DNA of 26,260 nucleotides from an uncultured Prevotella sp. (GCA_947072805.1 CAMTJK010000008.1:1-26260); one strand, 5' to 3'. Counted from the stretch's first letter, positions 1 to 8,942 are shown. Notes: a model not told the origin generated them from the letters alone. Numbers and translations: made by a program.

Positions 1-306
1 TATCGCAAAACGCGTAACTCGCTGACTATCAGCGCTCCCTATTTGAGAGTAAAAACGCTCATTTTCGCGTCGTAGGTTTCAAACCGAGGTTTGGTTGCCG
101 ATTAACACACGTTAAAGTAAACATTTTTCATAAAAGTAAATAAATGTTATACGTATTGCAACATACACATTACTTATATAACGTTGATAAAAGTTGATAA
201 TCGATAGAAGTTAGTATAAATCAAATTATTGAGCAACATATAATTGCTTATGTTGAATAAAAATTGTAATTTTGCACCCGCAAAAGAAACAAGAGATATA
301 ATAATT
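1..306. other. Upstream intergenic region of the ABC-F gene
   Basis: No gene is supported here. The stretch is AT-rich toward its right end. It holds two copies of GTTGATAA with a 10-base period (183-190 and 193-200), an inverted repeat CAACATA/TATGTTG (234-240 and 249-255), and the promoter of the next gene. The left 120 bases are less AT-rich and show nothing I recognise; they may be the tail of a longer intergenic region. Confidence 0.6.
243..274 (+). promoter_or_regulatory. Bacteroidetes-type promoter of the ABC-F gene
   Basis: ATTG at 243-246 is followed by 20 bases and then TAATTTTG at 267-274, a full match to the Bacteroidetes -7 box TAnnTTTG at normal spacing. Transcription would begin near 281. 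The reading frame is open from 244, but a start that early would lie on the promoter, so the ATG at 307 is the usable start. Confidence 0.7.
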
Positions 307-1929
307 ATGATAACAGTAACCAATCTTGCTATTCAATTCGGAAAGAAAATCCTCTACAAAGATGTGAATCTGAAATTCACAAGCGGTAATATCTATGGTG
401 TCATAGGCGCAAATGGAGCTGGCAAATCCACCTTGCTGAGAGCCATAAGCGGCGACCTTGAGCCAAACAAGGGCTCTGTGGAAATGGGACCAGGCGAGCG
501 TCTGTCCGTATTGGAACAGGATCACTTCAAATATGACGGATTCTCCGTACGTGACACCGTCCTTATGGGCCACCAGCCTCTATGGAACAACATGAAGGAA
601 CGCGAAGCCCTTTACATGAAACCAGACTTCAGCGAAGAGGATGGTATACGCGTGGCTGAACTCGAAGACAAGTTTGCACAAATGGACGGTTGGAATGCGG
701 AAAGCGATGCCGACCAAATGTTGAGCAACCTCGGCATACGTGATGAACTGCACGGAAAAATGATGAGCGAGCTCTCCAACAACGAGAAAGTACGCGTAAT
801 GTTGGCAAAGGCTCTCTTCGGACATCCTGACAACTTGTTACTAGATGAGCCGACAAACGACCTTGACCTCGATACAGTGATGTGGCTTGAAGAATATCTT
901 AGCAACGTTGAGCAGACTGTACTGGTGGTAAGTCACGACCGTCACTTCCTTGATGCCGTAAGTACGCAAACAGTGGATATAGACTTCGGTAAGGTGACTG
1001 TTTTCTCCGGCAACTACTCTTTCTGGTATGAAAGTTCGCAGTTAGCTCTACGCCAGGCTCAGAATCAAAGACAAAGAGCAGAGGAAAAGCGTAAGGAGCT
1101 GGAAGAATTTATACGCCGTTTCTCGGCTAACGTAGCAAAGAGCAAACAGACAACAAGCCGCAAGAAGATGCTCGAGAAGCTGAATGTTGAAGAAATTCGT
1201 CCGTCATCAAGAAAATATCCGGGCATCATATTCCAAATGGAAAGAGAACCGGGAACGCAAATACTTGAGGTGGAAAATCTCAAAGCAGTAGACACAGACG
1301 GTACAGTACTTTTTGACAACGTAAGCTTTACCATTGAAAAGGGGCAGAAAACAGTCTTTCTGAGCCATAATCCCAAAGCAATGACCGCCCTCTTTGAAAT
1401 AATAAACGGCAACCGGATACCCGATGCCGGCGTATACAAATGGGGCGTAACCATAACAACTGCATATCTACCTCTTGACAATACAGAATTCTTCAAGAGC
1501 GAACTGAACCTCGTGGATTGGCTAAGCCAGTTCGGCAAAGGCAACGAGGTACAAATGAAGAGTTTCCTAGGTCGCATGCTCTTCAAAGATGAAGATGTGC
1601 AAAAGCAAGTAAACGTTCTTAGTGGTGGAGAGAAAATGCGCTGCATGATAGCACGCATGCAAATGAAAAATGCCAACTGTCTGATTCTCGACACACCGAC
1701 AAACCACCTCGATCTGGAAAGCATTCAAGCGTTCAATAATAACCTCGTTACGTTCAAAGGCAACATCCTGTTTGCCAGTCACGACCATGAATTTATACAA
1801 ACAGTAGCAGACAGAATAATTGAACTCACGCCGAACGGCACCATCGACAAGCTGATGGAATACGACCAATATATATACGACGAAAGCATAAAAGAGCAAA
1901 AGGCAAGAATGTATGGCATGAATGCATAA
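307..1929 (+). CDS. ybiT: ABC-F family ATPase, YbiT-like, with one degenerate ATP site
   Basis: This 540-residue cytosolic protein has two ABC ATPase domains and no membrane domain, as in ABC-F proteins, which act on the ribosome. NBD1 has Walker A GANGAGKST (34-42), signature LSNNE (156-160, normally LSGGE) and Walker B ending in DEP (E181). A charged helical linker near residues 245-300 matches the ABC-F tRNA-interaction segment. NBD2 has LSHNPKAMT (352-360) where Walker A should be, an intact LSGGE (438-442) and LILDTP (459-464), with Thr463 in place of the catalytic Glu. Each ATP site pairs the Walker motifs of one domain with the signature of the other, so one site is intact and the other has lost all three elements. 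Similarity to E. coli YbiT is from memory. The ATG at 307 is chosen because the promoter overlaps earlier starts. The exact cellular role is unknown. Confidence 0.9.
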   Translation: MITVTNLAIQFGKKILYKDVNLKFTSGNIYGVIGANGAGKSTLLRAISGDLEPNKGSVEMGPGERLSVLEQDHFKYDGFSVRDTVLMGHQPLWNNMKEREALYMKPDFSEEDGIRVAELEDKFAQMDGWNAESDADQMLSNLGIRDELHGKMMSELSNNEKVRVMLAKALFGHPDNLLLDEPTNDLDLDTVMWLEEYLSNVEQTVLVVSHDRHFLDAVSTQTVDIDFGKVTVFSGNYSFWYESSQLALRQAQNQRQRAEEKRKELEEFIRRFSANVAKSKQTTSRKKMLEKLNVEEIRPSSRKYPGIIFQMEREPGTQILEVENLKAVDTDGTVLFDNVSFTIEKGQKTVFLSHNPKAMTALFEIINGNRIPDAGVYKWGVTITTAYLPLDNTEFFKSELNLVDWLSQFGKGNEVQMKSFLGRMLFKDEDVQKQVNVLSGGEKMRCMIARMQMKNANCLILDTPTNHLDLESIQAFNNNLVTFKGNILFASHDHEFIQTVADRIIELTPNGTIDKLMEYDQYIYDESIKEQKARMYGMNA

Positions 1930-2131
1930 TGCATATTGCCAGGTCAATAACATATAGACACAGGAGGATGGCACGACTTACATATACCTATTTATATATA
2001 TAAGTATAACGTAAACAAATATACACGGACCGGCATAAACGTATCCACCATCCTTGCGATGTATACAGCCACGCTAATAGCTCGGCACACTTTTTGCTAT
2101 TATGTTTTCATAAATATAAAACAACATAATA

Positions 2132-2713
2132 ATGGAAGAAAAGACTAATATCACAAACGAAGAGGCTATAGAAAACGAAAAGCCTGTTGAAAAAAACGAC
2201 AATATTGACGCCAATAACCAAGCGGAAAATGACGAACAGTCACAGGAGGAAACCGACGAGAAAGATCCTTTGGAACATGCCAATGAACAGATAGAAGAAC
2301 TGAAAGACAAATACCTTCGCACCGTAGCTGAATTTGACAACTATCGCAAGCGTACGCTGAAAGAAAAAGCCGAACTGATATTGAATGGCAGCGAAAAAGC
2401 CATTGCAGCTATTCTTCCTATCATTGACGATATGGAAAGGGCTATAGAAAACGGAACAAAGACAGACGACCCCTCTGTAATCAGAGAAGGTATGGAAATG
2501 ATATTCACCAAATTCCATAAGGTATTGGAAAGTCTCGGTGTAGAGAAAATAGAAACAGAGAACACAGACTTCGATACCGATGTGCATGAAGCTGTCGCTA
2601 TGGTTCCCGGCATGGGAGACGACAAGAAAGGCAAGGTACTTGACTGTATTCAAACCGGATATAAGCTAAACAACAAAGTAATCCGTCACGCCAAAGTGGC
2701 AGTAGGACAATAA
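2132..2713 (+). CDS. grpE: GrpE, nucleotide exchange factor for DnaK
   Basis: GrpE (193 residues) releases ADP from DnaK and so drives the DnaK/DnaJ folding cycle in the cytosol. The first 55 or so residues are acidic and low-complexity. They are followed by the long dimer helix (residues 55-90, containing EFDNYRKRT) and the C-terminal beta domain with the family hallmarks VHEAV and GYKLNNKVIRHAKV near the end. Length fits the family. The start at 2132 follows an AT-rich leader. It lies 6 bases before dnaJ on the same strand, so the two are almost certainly one transcript. A box TATGTTTT (2101-2108) could be a -7 element, but I see no good -33 box, and no CIRCE-like operator. Confidence 0.97.
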   Translation: MEEKTNITNEEAIENEKPVEKNDNIDANNQAENDEQSQEETDEKDPLEHANEQIEELKDKYLRTVAEFDNYRKRTLKEKAELILNGSEKAIAAILPIIDDMERAIENGTKTDDPSVIREGMEMIFTKFHKVLESLGVEKIETENTDFDTDVHEAVAMVPGMGDDKKGKVLDCIQTGYKLNNKVIRHAKVAVGQ

Positions 2714-2719
2714 ACAAAG

Positions 2720-3877
2720 ATGGCAAAAAGAGACTACTACGAAGTCCTCGGAGTGGACAAGACGGCATCTGAAGACGAAATAAAGAAAGCGTACAGAAAG
2801 ATTGCCATCAAATATCACCCGGACCGCAATCCCGGCAACAAAGAGGCAGAAGACAAGTTTAAAGAGGCTGCAGAAGCATATGATGTGCTCCACGACCCAC
2901 AAAAACGACAGCAATACGATCAATTCGGATTTAACGGGCCTGCAGGTGCCGGCGGATTTGGCGGATTTGGCGGTGCAGGAATGAACATGGACGATATATT
3001 CTCCATGTTTGGGGATATATTTGGAGGCAGAGCAGGATTTGGAGGTTTTGGCGGTTCGGGACAAAGACGCCCACAGCAGCATCGCGGTAGTGACCTTCGA
3101 CTGAAAGTGCGTCTGTCACTTAACGAAATAGCCAACGGTGTAAGCAAGAAATTCAAAGTAAGAAAAGATATAACATGCTCCCACTGTCATGGCAGCGGAG
3201 CCGAAGCCGGCAGCGGTAAAGAAACTTGTCCTACCTGTCGTGGAGCTGGAGTAATAACGCATACCACACAAAGCATATTCGGAATGATGCAGACCCAATG
3301 TATCTGTCCGACCTGCGGAGGTGAAGGTACCGTTATAAAGAATAAATGCCACGAGTGTGGGGGTACAGGTATTCAGAAAGGTGAAGAAGTCGTAGAAATC
3401 AGAATCCCTGCCGGTGTGGCCGAAGGCATGGTAGTAAACGTACCCGGCAAAGGCAATGCCGGACAGCGTAACGGAATAAACGGCGACATTCAAGTGTTTA
3501 TATCAGAAGAAGATAACGACACCTTTGTTCGTGACGGCAACGACCTTATATACAATCTGTTGCTTGATTTCCCAACCGCGGCAATTGGTGGCGACGTTGA
3601 AATTCCCACAATTGAAGGAACAAAGCTGAAAGTAAAGATTGAAAGTGGTACGCAGCCCGGTAAGACTCTGCGACTGCGCGGTAAAGGTCTGCCTGCTGTA
3701 CAAGGGTACGGACACGGAAAAGGAGACCTGGTGGTCAATATAAGTGTCTACGTACCAAAAACGCTCAGTAGAGAAGAAAAAGAGGCTATAATGAAATTCA
3801 AGAACAGCGACAACTTCAAGGGGGATTCCTCTACAAAGAAATCCATCTTCGACAAATTCAAGAACTATTTTAGCTGA
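2720..3877 (+). CDS. dnaJ: DnaJ, Hsp40 co-chaperone
   Basis: DnaJ (385 residues) delivers unfolded clients to DnaK and stimulates its ATPase. It has the complete type I layout: a J domain with the HPD motif at residues 33-35; a Gly/Phe-rich region at about 70-120; four zinc-binding CxxCxGxG repeats (CSHCHGSG, CPTCRGAG, CPTCGGEG, CHECGGTG) between about 153 and 225; and then the client-binding beta domains. Nothing is missing. It follows grpE by 6 bases. The dnaK partner is not in this window. A long-loop hairpin follows the gene at 3908-3984. Confidence 0.98.
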   Translation: MAKRDYYEVLGVDKTASEDEIKKAYRKIAIKYHPDRNPGNKEAEDKFKEAAEAYDVLHDPQKRQQYDQFGFNGPAGAGGFGGFGGAGMNMDDIFSMFGDIFGGRAGFGGFGGSGQRRPQQHRGSDLRLKVRLSLNEIANGVSKKFKVRKDITCSHCHGSGAEAGSGKETCPTCRGAGVITHTTQSIFGMMQTQCICPTCGGEGTVIKNKCHECGGTGIQKGEEVVEIRIPAGVAEGMVVNVPGKGNAGQRNGINGDIQVFISEEDNDTFVRDGNDLIYNLLLDFPTAAIGGDVEIPTIEGTKLKVKIESGTQPGKTLRLRGKGLPAVQGYGHGKGDLVVNISVYVPKTLSREEKEAIMKFKNSDNFKGDSSTKKSIFDKFKNYFS

Positions 3878-3907
3878 AATATCAGACAATCAAGTAGATG
3901 ACAATAT

Positions 3908-3984
3908 GGTTCCAACCGCCGACCGCAGGTCAATATTACAGAATATGACAATCAGGTAACAAGCGGTTGGAACCTTTTCCTTTT
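3908..3984 (+). terminator. Long-loop hairpin between dnaJ and folC, terminator-like
   Basis: GGTTCCAACCGC (3908-3919) and GCGGTTGGAACC (3963-3974) form a perfect 12-bp stem around a 43-base loop. TTTTCCTTTT follows directly, as in an intrinsic terminator. Two small hairpins can form inside the loop (GACC-GCA-GGTC at 3921-3931 and an ATATT/AATAT pair after it). The stem ends 15 bases before the folC start, so it would sit in the folC leader if transcription reads through. Its role as terminator or attenuator is inferred. Confidence 0.65.
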
Positions 3985-3989
3985 ATAAT

Positions 3990-5288
3990 ATGACATACAA
4001 AGAAGCTACAGAATATCTTTTCAATAGAATGCCCATGTTTGAAAGACAAGGGGCATCTGGATATAAAGAAGGTCTTGGCAACACACTTGAACTAGACAAA
4101 CACTTCAATCATCCTCATAAAAAATATCACACAATACACATTGCCGGCACAAACGGAAAAGGCTCCTGTGCCCATACGATAGCAGCAATACTGCAGTCAT
4201 ACGGATATAAAACCGGACTGTACACATCGCCACACCTTATTGATTTCAAGGAAAGGATAAGAATTAACGGTTGTCCTATAAGCGAACAATACGTGACAAG
4301 TTTCGTTGAGCACGAACATAGTTTTTTCGAGCTATTACACCCCTCCTTCTTTGAAGTTACAACAGCACTTGCTTTCAAATATTTTGCAGACAATGATATA
4401 GACATTGCTGTTATTGAGGTGGGGCTTGGCGGCAGATTAGACTGCACCAATATAATAACACCAATATTATCCACAATCACCAACATAAGTTTTGATCATA
4501 CACAGTTCCTTGGTAATACACTTGAAAAAATAGCCGGAGAAAAAGCCGGTATAATAAAATGCGGCACACCAGTAGTTATTGGAGAATCAAACACAGAAAC
4601 ACGTACCGTATTTGAAAAAGAGGCTATGATGAAGTCGGCGCCAATTATATTCGCGGAAGATGAACCGGAATTAATTAAAGTAAAGCGGAATATAACAGCA
4701 GGAATAACCTACGAAACAAATGATTACGGAATAATTAACGGACATCTGTGTGGCGATTATCAAATCAAAAACACAAACACTATCCTTCACATGGTGAAAC
4801 AGCTTGAGAGAATCGGAATGTTTAACGACACAAGCAAGCTGAAGGAGAGCATCAGGGATGGGTTTGAAAATGTTTGTAAAATAACCGGGCTTATGGGCAG
4901 ATGGCAGATTATAAGTAAAAAGCCTCTTGTAATATGTGATGCTGGTCACAATCCCGGCGGATGGAAATATATTGGCGAGCAACTGAAACACCTAGAATAC
5001 GAGAATCTGCATATTATTTTCGGCATGGTTAATGACAAAGACACAGATTCTGTTCTAACATATATGCCCCAAAAAGCAATTTACTATTTCACAAAACCCG
5101 AGTCGAAACGTGCACGCTCGGAAAATAGCATATCGGAAGCCGCAAATAAAATCGGGCTTAAAGGAGACTGTTACCCAAATGTCCGCGAAGCATACCGCAA
5201 AGCCATGCAAAATGCAAGCGCCAAAGACACCGTTTTCATAGGCGGAAGTTGCTACCTTATAGCTGATTTCTTGAAATGTATTCTTTAG
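3990..5288 (+). CDS. folC: FolC, dihydrofolate synthase / folylpolyglutamate synthase
   Basis: FolC (432 residues) adds glutamate to dihydropteroate and then further glutamates to folates, an ATP-dependent step of cytosolic folate metabolism. It is a Mur-ligase-like protein. The ATP-binding loop GTNGKGS is at residues 53-59, followed by the TSPHL folate-site motif and ERIRING. The central VIEVGLGGRLDCTN motif and the C-terminal ligase domain with ICDAGHNPGG are both present. Length is normal. It begins right after the hairpin at 3908-3984. I see no clear promoter between dnaJ and folC, so read-through from dnaJ or an undetected promoter must drive it. Confidence 0.96.
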   Translation: MTYKEATEYLFNRMPMFERQGASGYKEGLGNTLELDKHFNHPHKKYHTIHIAGTNGKGSCAHTIAAILQSYGYKTGLYTSPHLIDFKERIRINGCPISEQYVTSFVEHEHSFFELLHPSFFEVTTALAFKYFADNDIDIAVIEVGLGGRLDCTNIITPILSTITNISFDHTQFLGNTLEKIAGEKAGIIKCGTPVVIGESNTETRTVFEKEAMMKSAPIIFAEDEPELIKVKRNITAGITYETNDYGIINGHLCGDYQIKNTNTILHMVKQLERIGMFNDTSKLKESIRDGFENVCKITGLMGRWQIISKKPLVICDAGHNPGGWKYIGEQLKHLEYENLHIIFGMVNDKDTDSVLTYMPQKAIYYFTKPESKRARSENSISEAANKIGLKGDCYPNVREAYRKAMQNASAKDTVFIGGSCYLIADFLKCIL

Positions 5289-5329
5289 CTGTTTTTAACA
5301 CAGAAGCAAGCGTTTTTTTTAATGTTTCG

Positions 5330-5361
5330 TTCGTCATTTTCGTTTTTTTTAGGTTACTTTG
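5330..5361 (+). promoter_or_regulatory. Probable promoter of the galactose operon
   Basis: TTACTTTG (5354-5361) is one base from the -7 consensus TAnnTTTG. TTCG at 5330-5333 is an imperfect -33 box at 20-base spacing. Two copies of CGTTTTTTTTA lie at 5311-5321 and 5341-5351, exactly 30 bases apart, the second between the two boxes. The position 33 bases before the first galactose gene supports the call; the weak -33 box limits it. Confidence 0.4.
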
Positions 5362-5393
5362 CAACTACTAATCAATAACTAAAAACACCATTT

Positions 5394-6485
5394 ATGACGA
5401 ACACAACAGAGAATGCGAATCTTTGTGGGCTGAATCGTAAAGATTTCCAAACCACAATAAACGGGAAGAAAACAGATCTTTACATACTGAGAAATAGAAA
5501 AGGATATGAAGTTGCCATTACCAATTATGGAGGTGCCATAGTTGCCATTATGGTTCCTGACAAAAACGGCAAAGTAGCCAACGTTATCCAGGGACACGAC
5601 AATATACAAGATGTAATAAATAGTCCGGAACCATTCCTTTCCACACTAATAGGAAGATATGGAAACAGAATACGCCACGGACAATTTACACTCAACAAGA
5701 AAGAATATCAACTGGCAATAAACAATGGGCCAAATGCTCTGCACGGTGGACCTACAGGTTTTCACGCCCGCGTATGGGATGCCAGACAAATGGGACCACG
5801 TTCTTTGGCTTTACATTATGTATCAGCTTACGGTGAAGAGGGCTTCACGGGTGAATGTATAGTTACTGTTGAGTTTACATTTACGGACGAGAACGAACTT
5901 GTTATAGAATATCTTGCCTGCACAAATAAAAAGACTGTTGTCAATCTTACACACCACGGTTTTTTCAGTCTTGCCGGAATTGCTAATCCTACTCCAACCA
6001 TTGACAATTTGGTGTGTGAAATCAATGCAAACTACTACCTTCCCATCGATGAAACATCAATTCCTACAGGTGAAATACGCTTCGTAGACGGAACACCTTT
6101 CGATTTCCGCTCACCAAAAGAAATTGGACGTGACATTGACGCTGATGATATACAGATAAAGAATGGAGCCGGATACGACCACTGCTTCGTCCTGAATAAG
6201 AAGGAGGAAAGCGAATTGAGTTTTGCAGCAAAGATAACAGAGCCAATCAGCGGAAGAACAATGGAGGTATATACCACAGAGCCTGGTGTACAAGTTTATA
6301 CAGACAACTGGGCAGACGGATATACAGGACAACATGGAGCTACATTCCCGCGCAGATCAGCAATCTGCTTCGAATGCCAGCATTTCCCAGATACCCCCAA
6401 CCACCCATATTTCCCATCAGTAATATTGGAACCGGGCGAACAATACAAGCAAAAGACCATTTATAAATTTGGCGTAGAACAATAG
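5394..6485 (+). CDS. galM: Aldose 1-epimerase (mutarotase), cytoplasmic
   Basis: GalM-type mutarotase (363 residues) interconverts the alpha and beta anomers of sugars such as galactose, giving galactokinase its preferred anomer. Conserved site residues are visible: LHGG (His117), the catalytic-His motif (His188 in NLTHHGFFSLAG), YDH (Asp262) and CFECQ, whose Glu327 should be the general base. The motif around His188 differs from the usual NHxYFN (His, Gly, Phe and Ser replace Asn, Thr/Ser, Tyr and Asn), so substrate preference may differ. There is no signal peptide, unlike the second epimerase at 9416. It is first in an operon with the transporter (34-base gap) and galK, so a role in galactose use is inferred from context. 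Confidence 0.92.
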   Translation: MTNTTENANLCGLNRKDFQTTINGKKTDLYILRNRKGYEVAITNYGGAIVAIMVPDKNGKVANVIQGHDNIQDVINSPEPFLSTLIGRYGNRIRHGQFTLNKKEYQLAINNGPNALHGGPTGFHARVWDARQMGPRSLALHYVSAYGEEGFTGECIVTVEFTFTDENELVIEYLACTNKKTVVNLTHHGFFSLAGIANPTPTIDNLVCEINANYYLPIDETSIPTGEIRFVDGTPFDFRSPKEIGRDIDADDIQIKNGAGYDHCFVLNKKEESELSFAAKITEPISGRTMEVYTTEPGVQVYTDNWADGYTGQHGATFPRRSAICFECQHFPDTPNHPYFPSVILEPGEQYKQKTIYKFGVEQ

Positions 6486-6519
6486 CACAATAATTAAATA
6501 ACCTTTTTCTTTAAAAAAC

Positions 6520-7755
6520 ATGAATCAAAACCAAAAGCCGAACTATACGTTCGCTCTAATTGTTGTGTTTATAGTGTGCTTCCTTATCGGATTTGTCACA
6601 ACTATGAACAACTCTATGATTCCTTTCTGTTCCAAAGCCTTCAATTTGACAGCACAAGAAGGACAGTATGTAAACTCTGCATTTTATGGTGCCTACCTTT
6701 TGGCCATACCATTCTCATTCCTTATGAGTAAGATCGGATATAAGGGAACACTTGTTCTCGGTCTTGCGGTAGTTGGAGCCGGCTTTGTAATCAATGCACT
6801 GGGCATCAAGACCGCAATAGCAGCAGGTATAAACGTTTATGCAGTATTCCTTGGAACCATGTGTCTTGTTGCTATGGGTGTTGTTATGCTTCAAAACGTA
6901 GCTAACCCATATGTTATGGTACTCGGTTCACCAGAAAAAGGTGCATTCCGCATGACACTGTCACAAGCACTCAATTCGGTAGCAACAACAGTTGCTCCTC
7001 TGTTCATCACACAAATTATTATTGCAGGTAAGACTCCCGCACCGGAATACGTACCTGGTCCTTATTTAGGCCTTGGTATTTTTACAATAATCGTATGTGT
7101 TGTATTGGTTCTTCTGAAACTGCCAAAAATTGACGAAGGTAAACAAGCAGAAGAAGCTGGAGAGCACAGAACATACAAGAGTAGCGTGTTCAAATATCCG
7201 CACGTATGGCTGGGAGCCTTAGGCATTTTTGCATATATGGGCGTAGAGATTGGTGTTCCATCAATGTTAAAATATAGGTTTGAGTTGCTCCCCGAATATG
7301 CAAATACGGATGTTTCTGATGTCGTTACAGGTTTTCTTGCATTCTACTGGGGAGGAATGATGGTGGGACGATTCATCGGAGCTGGTATTCTGACAAAGTT
7401 TGAACCACGCAGATTATTAACCACTTGCCTTATCGCAGGAGCCGCATGCATATTGTTGTCTTTAATATTCTCAAACAGTATGCTTGGTATATGGTGCATG
7501 CTGGCAGCAGGATTGTTCCACTCTGTAATGTGGCCTCTTATCTTCAATCTTGGCCTTCAAGAACTTGGTCCTCACACCAAAGCTGCTTCAGGCGTAATCA
7601 ATACCGGTGTTATCGGTGCTGCTATACTTATGCCTCTTATGGGAGCAATAGTAGATATGACCGGTGTTATTATTGCCATGTGCGTTCTGTTTGTTTTCTA
7701 CGCTTACATCATATGGTTCTGTAACTTTGGAAGCAAAATTGGATTAAGCAAATAA
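6520..7755 (+). CDS. FHS-family sugar:proton symporter (galactose/glucose type), MFS
   Basis: This 411-residue inner-membrane protein is a major facilitator of the fucose-galactose-glucose:H+ symporter (FHS) type. It is hydrophobic throughout, with about 12 predicted membrane segments. A cytoplasmic loop (KIDEGKQAEEAGEHR, about residues 205-222) divides the two halves. The segment near the N-terminus with FVTTMNNSMIPF, then AFYGAYLLAIPFSFL, resembles the FHS pattern. It lies between the epimerase and galK with gaps of 34 and 26 bases, so galactose is the most likely substrate. Glucose or a mixture is possible; the sequence alone does not decide. Confidence 0.88.
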   Translation: MNQNQKPNYTFALIVVFIVCFLIGFVTTMNNSMIPFCSKAFNLTAQEGQYVNSAFYGAYLLAIPFSFLMSKIGYKGTLVLGLAVVGAGFVINALGIKTAIAAGINVYAVFLGTMCLVAMGVVMLQNVANPYVMVLGSPEKGAFRMTLSQALNSVATTVAPLFITQIIIAGKTPAPEYVPGPYLGLGIFTIIVCVVLVLLKLPKIDEGKQAEEAGEHRTYKSSVFKYPHVWLGALGIFAYMGVEIGVPSMLKYRFELLPEYANTDVSDVVTGFLAFYWGGMMVGRFIGAGILTKFEPRRLLTTCLIAGAACILLSLIFSNSMLGIWCMLAAGLFHSVMWPLIFNLGLQELGPHTKAASGVINTGVIGAAILMPLMGAIVDMTGVIIAMCVLFVFYAYIIWFCNFGSKIGLSK

Positions 7756-7781
7756 TCATTTCTTTAAATCAAATAAAAATC

Positions 7782-8942
7782 ATGGATATAGAATTTGTAA
7801 GAAGCCGTTTCATCAAGCATTTTGATGGTAAGGAAGGTAACGTTTATGCGTCACCTGGACGTATCAACCTGATTGGTGAGCACACCGATTATAATGGTGG
7901 ATTTGTATTCCCCGGTGCTGTAGACAAAGGTATTATGTGTGAAATCCGCCCTAACGGCACAGATACCATTATGGCATACGCCATCGATTTAAAAGACAGG
8001 GTTGAATTTAAAGTTGACGATCCCCAAGGACCTCGTGCAAGCTGGGCTCGATACATCTACGGTATCGTACAAGAAATGAAGAAACTCGGCGTTGAAGTCA
8101 AGGGATTTAATACTGCTTTTGCCGGAGATGTGCCACTCGGTGCCGGAATGTCATCATCTGCTGCTCTTGAAAGCTGCTACGCCTTTGCTCTTAACGATTT
8201 ATTTGGAGATAATAAAGTAAGCAAGTGGGATATGGTCCTAGCTGGTCAAGCGACAGAGCATAACTATTGCGGAGTAAATTGCGGTATCATGGATCAATTT
8301 GCAAGCGTATTCGGAAAAGAAGGTTGTTTGATGCGCCTTGACTGCAGAAGCCGCGAATTTGAATATTTCCCATTCAAACCTGTTGGATACAAGCTCGTGC
8401 TCCTCGATTCTGTTGTAAAACACGAATTGGCCGGTTCACCATATAACGACAGAAGAAACAGCTGTGAAAACGTTGTAAAGCACATCGCTGCAAAGCATCC
8501 AGAAACAAAATTTGAGACTCTTCGCGATTGTACATGGGAACAACTTGAAGAAGTAAAGACTGAAGTTGGTGAAGAGGATTATCGTCGTGCAAAGTTTGTT
8601 CTTGGAGAAAAAGACAGAGTCTTGGCTGTTTGCGAAGCCCTCAATGCTGGTGATTACGAGACCGTAGGTAAGAAAATGTACGAAACACATTACGGATTAT
8701 CTAAAGAATATGAAGTATCATGTGAAGAGCTCGACTATCTCAACGATTTGGCAAAAGAAAACGGTGTTACCGGAAGCCGCATCATGGGCGGTGGTTTTGG
8801 CGGATGCACAATCAACTTAGTAAAAGAAGAGCTTTACGATTCCTTCATCGCTAACTCCAAGGAGAAGTTTACCGCAAAATACGGTCATGCACCCAAAGTA
8901 TATGATGTTGTGATCAGCGATGGATCAAGAAAACTATGCTGA
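7782..8942 (+). CDS. galK: Galactokinase
   Basis: GalK (386 residues) phosphorylates alpha-D-galactose to galactose 1-phosphate with ATP, the first committed Leloir step. It is a GHMP-family kinase with all three family motifs: GRINLIGEHTDYNGG near residue 26 (galactokinase signature), the ATP loop PLGAGMSSSAALE (118-130), and SRIMGGGFGGC near the C-terminus. Asp171 in GIMDQFAS is the expected catalytic base. It is the last gene of the operon and a strong terminator follows 95 bases downstream. Neither galT nor galE is in the window, so the rest of the pathway must lie elsewhere. Confidence 0.97.
   Translation: MDIEFVRSRFIKHFDGKEGNVYASPGRINLIGEHTDYNGGFVFPGAVDKGIMCEIRPNGTDTIMAYAIDLKDRVEFKVDDPQGPRASWARYIYGIVQEMKKLGVEVKGFNTAFAGDVPLGAGMSSSAALESCYAFALNDLFGDNKVSKWDMVLAGQATEHNYCGVNCGIMDQFASVFGKEGCLMRLDCRSREFEYFPFKPVGYKLVLLDSVVKHELAGSPYNDRRNSCENVVKHIAAKHPETKFETLRDCTWEQLEEVKTEVGEEDYRRAKFVLGEKDRVLAVCEALNAGDYETVGKKMYETHYGLSKEYEVSCEELDYLNDLAKENGVTGSRIMGGGFGGCTINLVKEELYDSFIANSKEKFTAKYGHAPKVYDVVISDGSRKLC

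Noticed and set aside
1065..1724. 219-codon open frame on the minus strand inside the ABC-F gene
   Set aside because: It lies wholly antisense to a well-supported gene, and its translation is Ser/Arg-rich with no recognisable domain.
1966..2055. AGGATGG/CCATCCT inverted repeat between the ABC-F gene and grpE
   Set aside because: Only 7 bp with a loop of over 70 bases and no T run; expected by chance in this length. No terminator or clear promoter is otherwise seen in this 200-base gap.
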